From Dehalococcoidia bacterium (GTDB taxonomy: Bacteria; Chloroflexota; Dehalococcoidia; JAUYDP01), in NCBI GenBank assembly GCA_030691805.1, contig JAUYDP010000424.1, positions 1 through 5,088 on the forward strand: a stretch of 5,088 nucleotides of DNA. Direction: 5' to 3'. Under the pieces are notes generated by a model. It ran no database searches. It was not told the DNA's origin and saw nothing but the letters and a program-made list of their open reading frames with translations. Each line of letters opens with the position of its first letter. Positions within the stretch are counted from its first letter, which is position 1. Made by a program: the position numbers and the translations under genes. Below, one piece after another: positions 1-4,160 of this stretch.

Positions 1-873
1 GAGCTGTACCGTGCGCAGAACCAGCAGGCCCTGGCCCGTTTGGACGGCCGGCAAGGATGCCCCGGCGTGGCGGGTATCGGGCACCAGAAGCACCCGTCCC
101 GGCTCTCCCTCTACCGGAGACAGGATAGGCTCACAGGCCAAAATCTTGACCAGGCGGCCCTTCCAGGTAGTGTAGGCCCCCGGCCAGGGCTGAAAGGCCC
201 TCACCTGCCTCCAGAGCTCTACCGCCGGCCGGCTCCAATCAATCCGGCCATCCTCCTTCTTTATGATGTGGGTATAGGTTGCCTGGCTATGGTCCTGGGG
301 TTGAGGCTTTATCTCGTCCCTTGCCCACCGCGGGACCGTCTCCAGCAATAGCTCCGACCCTAACTGGGCTAACTTCAAGCTAAGGGTCTCCCCTGTATCT
401 TCCAGCGAGATGGGCATGCTTTTCTGGGCCAGCACCGGCCCCGTGTCCATGGATTCATCCAGGATAAATAAAGTGACGCCGGTCTCTTCGTCCCCAGTCA
501 GGATCGGGGCGATTATCGGAGAGGGACCCCTATACTTGGGCAGAAGGGAAGGGTGCAAGTTCAGGCAAGCCAGCGGGGGGATCGCCAGGATCTCCGGGGG
601 GATCAGCCTGCCGTAGGCGGCCAGGACGACCAAGTCCGGGCGCAATTGCCTGACTCTCTCGACCTCTTCCGGGGTCCTTAGCGTCACCGGCTGGTATGCG
701 GGCAGCCCCAGCCGGATGGCCGCCTCCTTCACCGGCGGAGGCGTCGGCTTGCGCCCCCGCCCGGCGGGCTTATCCGCCCGGGTATAGACATCGATGATCT
801 CATAGTCGGCCCTTACCAGGGCTTCCAGGATAGTTACGGAAAGCTGGGAAGTACCCATGAAGATAATGCGCAT
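1..873 (-). CDS. fmt: Methionyl-tRNA formyltransferase, C-terminal end cut off by the window edge
   Basis: The enzyme formylates the amino group of Met-tRNAfMet using 10-formyl-tetrahydrofolate, in the cytoplasm, for initiation of translation. The frame is open for 291 codons from an ATG at 873 and runs off the left edge; the family is usually about 310-320 residues, so only the tail is missing. The N-terminal hydrolase fold begins MRIIFMGT, followed by the DKPAGRGRKPTPPPVKE loop (residues 34-50). The catalytic triad known from E. coli Fmt (N106, H108, D144) is present as N105, H107 and D143, in the blocks NLHPSLLPKYRG and DESMDTGPVL. The C-terminal domain is recognisable from residue 199 (TYTHIIKKEDGRIDW, then RAFQPWPGAYT). 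The start is supported by AAGGAG 4 nt upstream and by the usual family N-terminus. One oddity is SQLSV after MGT, where most members have P-x-F-A-V. The partner gene def is not visible. Confidence 0.97.
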   Translation of the reverse strand, partial: MRIIFMGTSQLSVTILEALVRADYEIIDVYTRADKPAGRGRKPTPPPVKEAAIRLGLPAYQPVTLRTPEEVERVRQLRPDLVVLAAYGRLIPPEILAIPPLACLNLHPSLLPKYRGPSPIIAPILTGDEETGVTLFILDESMDTGPVLAQKSMPISLEDTGETLSLKLAQLGSELLLETVPRWARDEIKPQPQDHSQATYTHIIKKEDGRIDWSRPAVELWRQVRAFQPWPGAYTTWKGRLVKILACEPILSPVEGEPGRVLLVPDTRHAGASLPAVQTGQGLLVLRTVQL

Positions 874-877
874 GGCG

Positions 878-883
878 CTCCTT
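878..883 (-). promoter_or_regulatory. Ribosome binding site of fmt
   Basis: On the minus strand AAGGAG lies 4 nt before the ATG at 873. The spacer is short but the match is strong. It supports this ATG over the in-frame ATG five codons further in. Confidence 0.75.
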
Positions 884-981
884 GTTAGGGTTCAGGTTTA
901 GGGTACATGGTCCAGGAACCGCACCCAGGGGGCCCACAGCGGGATGGTCAAGAGTCTGTACACTTCCTATTGCTCTCTAAA

Positions 982-1019
982 GGCAACAACCACGGGGCAG
1001 AGGTAATTGCCGACTCTGC
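982..1019. repeat. Pair of overlapping small inverted repeats
   Basis: GCAGAG (997-1002) and CTCTGC (1014-1019) form a perfect 6-bp stem with an 11-nt loop. Overlapping it, GGCAACAACC (982-991) and GGTAATTGCC (1002-1011) are inverted copies matching at 8 of 10 positions. The two folds exclude each other. They may belong to the degraded outer edge of the mobile unit or may be chance; no run of T follows that would make either a terminator. Confidence 0.35.
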
Positions 1020-1094
1020 ATACGGCCCAAAGACCCGGCATGGGGTGATGCGGGGAGCCTGACCACAACACTGGGTGGCAGACACGCGGATGTT

Positions 1095-1158
1095 GCTGGC
1101 GCAGACCCGCCCCGGGCTAAAGCCATGGGCTGAGGAGCCAAAGCCCACTAAAGGGGCT
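1095..1158 (+). repeat. Left inverted arm (64 bp), downstream of tnpA
   Basis: Its reverse complement matches 1710-1773 at 61 of 64 positions without gaps. It contains AGCCC and GGGCT motifs that can pair locally, for example AGCCC and GGGCT around a 7-nt loop at 1142-1158, and TGGGCT with AGCCCA at 1126-1147. The inner edge reaches the transposase stop codon (TAG, minus strand, 1157-1159), so the arm begins essentially where the coding region stops. Confidence 0.9.
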
Positions 1159-1609
1159 ACCGGTTGGTTCCAGACGATAGTTTGGTCTTACCGACCTCCT
1201 CTTCCTCGCTCAACCGCTCCAAAACCGGGATTGTGGTGCGGAGGGCATGGTGTTCCCTTTGCGACTTCACGTACTGCACGACCCTGTCCAGTTGCTTGCT
1301 GTCTAGCGATATGACCCCGTAGCCGGACTGCCACGCAAAAACGACAGATGGCGCCAGTTCATGATTCACGAAATGAGAGCTACTACCCTTCAGTTGCCTG
1401 ATAAATTCAGAGAGGGCGATGCTTGGGGGTATAGACACGGCAAGATGGATATGCTCTTCGATCCCACCAATCGCATGTACTATAGCGCCCAATCGCGCAA
1501 CATTCGCGGCGATCTGCTCGTGCAAAGAGGCGGAAATACTATCCTGGATTAGGGGCAGCCGGCCCTTGGTGCACCAGGCTATGTGATAGAACAGCCGCCA
1601 ATAAGGCAC
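1157..1609 (-). CDS. tnpA: IS200/IS605-family Y1 (HUH) transposase
   Basis: A 150-residue single-domain protein of the Y1_Tnp family, which cuts and rejoins single-stranded DNA at hairpin-marked ends through a 5'-phosphotyrosine link. Counting from the GTG start, it opens with PYWRLFYHIAW. The metal-binding HxH motif is H53-I-H55 (GGIEEHIHLAVSIPP), a WQSGYG block lies near residue 93, and the catalytic tyrosine is Y113 in QYVKSQREHH, with the helper Q117 four residues on. All key residues are present and the frame is unbroken, so the protein may be active. The frame stays open upstream to a GTG at 1672, but those 21 extra residues are not family-like, and the GTG at 1609 has a perfect Shine-Dalgarno sequence 7 nt before it. 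No tnpB accompanies it. It could instead be classed as a RAYT because of the flanking arms. Confidence 0.93.
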   Translation of the reverse strand: MPYWRLFYHIAWCTKGRLPLIQDSISASLHEQIAANVARLGAIVHAIGGIEEHIHLAVSIPPSIALSEFIRQLKGSSSHFVNHELAPSVVFAWQSGYGVISLDSKQLDRVVQYVKSQREHHALRTTIPVLERLSEEEEVGKTKLSSGTNR

Positions 1610-1616
1610 GGTTGTT

Positions 1617-1626
1617 TCACCTCCTT
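1617..1626 (-). promoter_or_regulatory. Consensus ribosome binding site that fixes the tnpA start
   Basis: On the minus strand AAGGAGGTGA, complementary to the 16S 3' end, lies 7 nt before the GTG at 1609. This decides in favour of the shorter 150-residue protein. Such a strong site is notable because classical IS200 translation is held very low. Confidence 0.88.
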
Positions 1627-1690
1627 CTCCTGCCGGGCCAGCCCGTGGGTTGCCTGAGCTCCAAGCCCGCACCCTTATGAAGCCAGTTTC

Positions 1691-1704
1691 GTTGGCATCC
1701 CAAC
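1691..1704 (-). other. Small perfect hairpin in the tnpA leader
   Basis: GTTGG (1691-1695) and CCAAC (1700-1704) form a 5-bp perfect stem with a 4-nt loop. An alternative fold pairs CAGTT (1685-1689) with AACTG (1702-1706). It lies between the right arm and the tnpA start, about 80 nt upstream of the GTG. In IS200 a leader hairpin represses transposase translation; whether this one does so is only an inference, and it does not cover the ribosome binding site. Confidence 0.4.
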
Positions 1705-1709
1705 TGAAC

Positions 1710-1773
1710 AGCCCCTTTAGCGGGCTTCGGCTACTCAGCCCATGGCTTTAGCCCGGGGCGGGTCTGCGCCAGC
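1710..1773 (-). repeat. Right inverted arm (64 bp), upstream of tnpA
   Basis: This is the inverted partner of 1095-1158, with 3 mismatches in 64. It carries AGCCC at 1710-1714, 1737-1741 and 1750-1754 and GGGCT at 1722-1726. The single GGGCT can therefore pair with the AGCCC before it (7-nt loop) or the one after it (10-nt loop). GGCT-TT-AGCC occurs at 1744-1753. An odd palindrome AGCTTCAAGCT (1771-1781) marks the outer edge. Such foldback structures are what Y1 transposases recognise. Confidence 0.9.
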
Positions 1774-1900
1774 TTCAAGCTCCTTCTGGCAGCCGCACGC
1801 CCTGACAGTTCCCTTCCGTAAGATCCCACGCGGCGTCTTTAGCCGTCCATGCTGAGATCAGTAAGATTCTGCTAGCCCTGTAGATTCCTTAGCAATTAAC
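1774..1900. other. Intergenic region between the mobile unit and the heptose kinase gene
   Basis: No gene is seen here. The stretch to about 1850 has faint inverted similarity to 1015-1094, for instance a shared GTCTTT followed by GCCGT when both are read outward from the arms. GTAAGAT occurs twice (1818-1824 and 1861-1867). I found no clear promoter for tnpA and no T-rich terminator for the operon to the right. Confidence 0.45.
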
Positions 1901-1916
1901 CTAAGACCCCAGGGCT
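1874..1916 (-). terminator. Possible two-part hairpin at the end of the glycan operon
   Basis: AGCCCTG (1874-1880) pairs with CAGGGCT (1910-1916), and inside it CTTAG (1888-1892) pairs with CTAAG (1901-1905) around an 8-nt loop. The inner arm contains the kinase stop codon and the outer arm overlaps its last codons. No run of U follows, so it is a weak candidate for an intrinsic terminator; it could equally protect the mRNA 3' end or be chance. Confidence 0.3.
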
Positions 1917-2905
1917 TCCCAGTTCAGCCTCAAAATCGACCGGCCAAGCTCCTCCTGCGTTGTCGTGGCGTTGCCCAGCTTGCGCACTACAAGTCCAGCG
2001 GCGTGGTTGGCGAGAGTAACCGCTTGGGCCATGCTGGCCCCAGCGCAGAGCGCCAGGGTCGCCACCGCGATTACCGTGTCCCCTGCGCCGGTCACGTCGA
2101 AGACCTCGCTACGATTGGCCGCCGGAACGTGTAGGTGCGAGCCATCCCGCTGGAACAGCGACATGCCGTCTCCACCCCGCGTGATCAGGACCGCTGCGGC
2201 GTCCAGCCTCTTGACCAGGCTCCGTCCGGCCCGTTTTACGGAGGCTTCATCTGGCAAAGTGCGGCCCAGTACTGCCTCGGCCTCATGCAGATTGGACTTG
2301 ACCAGGGTGAAGCCCTTGAACTTGAAAAGGTTGCCCTGGGAATCAACGGTGATGGTTTTGCCGCTGGCCAGCCGGGCGGCGGCCAGCACTACTTCGGGGC
2401 AGACCACGCCGCCCTTATAGTCCGATAGAAGAATAGCATCCGACACTGGAGCGGCATCCTTAATAAAGGAAGTTAGCTGTCCAATAAGGCCACCGTTCAT
2501 AGCCGCCTGGTCCTGCCGGTCTACCCGAACCACCTGCTGAGGGAAGACCAGACTGGCCTCCGCTACCACCCTGGTCTTGACGGTGGTGCAACGGGAGCTG
2601 CACTCTATTACCCCCCCACAGTCAATGCCCTTTTCCTCCAACTGGCGCCTCAACACGCGGCCCGGCTGGTCGCCGCCCACCACTCCGACCATGATGGCCT
2701 GGCCTCCCAGGGCCTGGATATTCAAAGCGGGGTTAGCGGCTGCTCCGGGAAGGGTAAACTGCTCCTGGAATTCCAGCACAGGGACCGGCGCCTCCCGGCT
2801 CAGCCGCCTGGCTTTGCCGACGATGTACTCGTCCAGGCAGAGGTCCCCTATCACCAGGATGCGTCTTCCGCTAAAGCTGGGGATGATGTCCAGTAGCTCG
2901 TTCAT
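1901..2905 (-). CDS. hldA: D-glycero-beta-D-manno-heptose-7-phosphate kinase (PfkB/ribokinase family, monofunctional)
   Basis: The 334-residue protein is a PfkB-family sugar kinase of the RfaE1/HldA type, which phosphorylates heptose 7-phosphate at C1 with ATP on the route to nucleotide-activated heptose. The early motif VIGDLCLDEYIVG (residues 18-30) followed by SREAPVPVLEF is characteristic of this subfamily. The glycine-rich sugar-binding segment is LPGAAANPALN (52-62), a small variation on the usual PGGAANVALN. SDYKGGV (161-167), KSNLHEAE (203-210) and the ATP and catalytic-base motif DVTGAGD (270-276, base D276) follow. The nucleotidyltransferase domain of bifunctional HldE is absent, so a separate HldC would be needed; GmhA, GmhB and HldC are not in the window. 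The ATG overlaps the previous stop as ATGA, with only a weak ribosome site, which suggests translational coupling. Another PfkB substrate remains possible. Confidence 0.85.
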   Translation of the reverse strand: MNELLDIIPSFSGRRILVIGDLCLDEYIVGKARRLSREAPVPVLEFQEQFTLPGAAANPALNIQALGGQAIMVGVVGGDQPGRVLRRQLEEKGIDCGGVIECSSRCTTVKTRVVAEASLVFPQQVVRVDRQDQAAMNGGLIGQLTSFIKDAAPVSDAILLSDYKGGVVCPEVVLAAARLASGKTITVDSQGNLFKFKGFTLVKSNLHEAEAVLGRTLPDEASVKRAGRSLVKRLDAAAVLITRGGDGMSLFQRDGSHLHVPAANRSEVFDVTGAGDTVIAVATLALCAGASMAQAVTLANHAAGLVVRKLGNATTTQEELGRSILRLNWEALGS

Positions 2906-3432
2906 CTAATCCGGCTCGCCGCTATGTATATACCGATGGCTACTGCCACCAGGCCGAAGGGGTCCACAAAGGCCCTCATAAGACCGGTCACGGCCAGCGA
3001 CGGCGCGGCGAAGAGGGCCAGAATGGCCGTACGGCTGACCAAATAGGCCAGGAAAACCCCCACGGCCGCCACAACTTGCAGGCCTCTCCCTCTCTTGCGA
3101 TTAACCGAGAGGCTGACCGTTTCCCCCATTACGTAGCCCACGCCCAGGGCGATGAAGAAGGAAAGGTAGCCGCCCAGGAAGGGAAAGCCCCGGAGAAAGA
3201 TCCAAGCCACGCCCAGCGCCAGCCCCAGTCCCAGGGCTGTCCCTATTGCCTTGGCATATTGGAGTGACGAGACCTCGAAGGTCGGGAGCCTCCGGAGATT
3301 AGCGCACTCCCGGCAACGGTGGCCTACCGGCGTTTCGATCATACATAACGTGCAGATGGGCTTTCCGCACTTGCTGCACCGGACCTTGGTCGGTGTCATG
3401 GGATGGTTGGCGCAGGTCAGGCTTTCTGCCAT
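2902..3432 (-). CDS. B-box-type zinc-finger protein with about four membrane segments, function unknown
   Basis: A 176-residue protein. Residues 7-43 hold a cysteine/histidine cluster with the spacing C-x2-H-x8-C-x2-C-x4-C-x2-C-x7-H-x-C-x2-C (C7, H10, C19, C22, C27, C30, H38, C40, C43), like a B-box zinc finger able to bind two zinc ions. The rest is hydrophobic, with likely membrane segments near 61-80, 86-106, 109-132 and 151-171. The zinc domain probably faces the cytoplasm, but topology is inferred. An upstream in-frame ATG at 3522 would add 30 residues lying inside the previous gene. I chose the ATG at 3432 because TGAGGT sits 7 nt before it and the zinc motif begins directly after. It overlaps tagA by 16 nt and the kinase by 4 nt, so it belongs to the glycan operon. 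No enzymatic motif is seen. I do not know its role. Confidence 0.82.
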   Translation of the reverse strand: MAESLTCANHPMTPTKVRCSKCGKPICTLCMIETPVGHRCRECANLRRLPTFEVSSLQYAKAIGTALGLGLALGVAWIFLRGFPFLGGYLSFFIALGVGYVMGETVSLSVNRKRGRGLQVVAAVGVFLAYLVSRTAILALFAAPSLAVTGLMRAFVDPFGLVAVAIGIYIAASRIR

Positions 3433-4154
3433 ACCCTCGACCTCAAGACCAGAAAGGCAAAATGGGGCAGGCGCAACATCCGGCGCCAGCGCCAGGGCTG
3501 GATGGCCAGCCGGAAGAGCCATTCCAGGCCTAGATTCCGCATCCAGGCCGGGGCGCGCCTTACCTTCCCGCTAACGAAGTCCAGGGAACCGCCCACACCA
3601 ACACAAACTGGCACTCCCAGTTTGTGTAGATTGCGCTGTATCCAAAAGTCCTGGGCCGGCGCCCCGAAGGCCACCAACAGAACATCCGGGGAAGCGGCCC
3701 GAATTTTGACCACTATGTCAAGGTCATCGTCGACGCGAGGCGAGCCTGCGTAGGTCCCAGCAATCCGGAGGCCGGGATGGCGAGACAATAGCGCCCTGGC
3801 GGCCCTGGCGGCGACTCCGGGGCCAGCTCCCAGCAGGTAGAGGCTATAGCCCCGGCCGGCGGCTAGCCCGGCCAGCCTCTCCACCAGATCGGAGCCTGCC
3901 ACCCTCTCGCGCAACGGCCGTCCCAGGACCCTGGACGCCCATAGCAGGCCCACCCCATCGGGAAGGGCCAGGTCGGCGCCGTTCAGGACTCGACGGAAGT
4001 CCCTGTCTCGTTGAGCCATGACCACGAATTCGGGGTTTATCGTCACTACCTGATGTGCCTTTCCATCGCTTATAAGGCCCTCGATGCGCTGCAAGGCCTC
4101 GCTCTCGGTGATGTTATCAACCCTGATCCCCAGAATGCTTATCTCCTTATTCAT
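3417..4154 (-). CDS. tagA: WecG/TagA/CpsF-family glycosyltransferase (GT26)
   Basis: A 245-residue enzyme of the family that adds a sugar, N-acetylmannosamine in TagA, to an undecaprenyl-diphosphate-linked sugar at the inner face of the membrane. Typical blocks appear in order: ILGIRVDNIT, TINPEFVVMAQ (38-48), LALPDGVGL (62-70), RERVAGSDL (82-90), LYLLGAGPGV, FGAPAQDFWI (163-172) and GVGGSLDFVSG. The residues T38, D66, R84 and Q168 line up, one position later, with T37, D65, R83 and Q167 that I recall as important in the studied bacterial TagA. FGAPAQD has Asp where Glu is common. The C-terminal tail (about 208-245) is rich in Trp and Arg, fitting the membrane-contacting appendage of the family. 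The start is 6 nt after the previous stop, with only AGGAT upstream, so coupling is likely. The actual substrate cannot be read from the sequence. Confidence 0.92.
   Translation of the reverse strand: MNKEISILGIRVDNITESEALQRIEGLISDGKAHQVVTINPEFVVMAQRDRDFRRVLNGADLALPDGVGLLWASRVLGRPLRERVAGSDLVERLAGLAAGRGYSLYLLGAGPGVAARAARALLSRHPGLRIAGTYAGSPRVDDDLDIVVKIRAASPDVLLVAFGAPAQDFWIQRNLHKLGVPVCVGVGGSLDFVSGKVRRAPAWMRNLGLEWLFRLAIQPWRWRRMLRLPHFAFLVLRSRVWQKA
3440..3445 (-). promoter_or_regulatory. Ribosome binding site that decides the zinc-finger protein start
   Basis: On the minus strand TGAGGT lies 7 nt before the ATG at 3432, inside the last codons of the upstream tagA-like gene. It supports the shorter protein and a 16-nt gene overlap. 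Confidence 0.65.
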
Positions 4155-4160
4155 ATCCTA

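Larger units (their letters stand above)
874..1094. other. Intergenic region between fmt and the IS200-type unit
   Basis: About 220 bases hold no gene that I can support. Visible contents are a short degenerate run of TTAGGG-like units just upstream of fmt (885-904) and small inverted repeats at 982-1019. The part from about 1015 to 1094 shows patchy inverted similarity to 1774-1850 on the other side of the transposase unit. A TTGACC hexamer on the minus strand (946-951) resembles a -35 box, but no matching -10 box follows at the right distance, so I do not call a promoter. The fmt promoter, if any lies here, could not be located. Confidence 0.5.
1095..1773 (-). mobile_element. IS200-type (single tnpA) element or REP-RAYT-like unit with long inverted arms
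   Basis: A unit of about 680 bp contains one Y1 transposase gene and no tnpB, bracketed by two 64-bp inverted arms. Classical IS200/IS605 elements have subterminal hairpins but no long terminal inverted repeats, whereas RAYT genes are commonly flanked by REP palindromes, often in inverted orientation. The bounds given here are those of the near-identical arms; the real ends could lie further out, because weak inverted similarity continues to about 1015 and 1850. No target duplication is expected for this family and none was seen. The unit sits between two co-directional genes and disrupts neither. Confidence 0.8.

Noticed and set aside
40..616. Plus-strand open frames opposite fmt
   Set aside because: The minus strand is an uninterrupted fmt frame with intact catalytic residues; the plus-strand translations have no domain features.
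925..951. Sigma-70 promoter for fmt with TTGACC as -35 box
   Set aside because: No TATAAT-like hexamer occurs 16-19 nt downstream; the following bases are GC-rich.
1610..1672. Upstream extension of the transposase to a GTG at 1672
   Set aside because: The 21 added residues do not look like the family, and the consensus ribosome binding site points to the GTG at 1609.
1095..1773. CRISPR array or direct-repeat system around the transposase
   Set aside because: There are only two repeat copies, and they are inverted, with a transposase gene rather than short spacers between them.
1095..1773. IS605-type element with tnpB or an omega RNA
   Set aside because: No tnpB-like frame lies next to tnpA on either strand, and without it a guide-RNA function for the arm has no support.
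1965..2428. Plus-strand open frames inside the heptose kinase gene
   Set aside because: They lie opposite a clear PfkB-family coding frame, have no recognisable motifs, and are typical of GC-rich antisense shadows.
3433..3522. Upstream extension of the zinc-finger protein to an ATG at 3522
   Set aside because: The extra 30 residues are low-complexity, lie wholly inside the tagA-like gene, and no ribosome site supports that start, while the ATG at 3432 has one.
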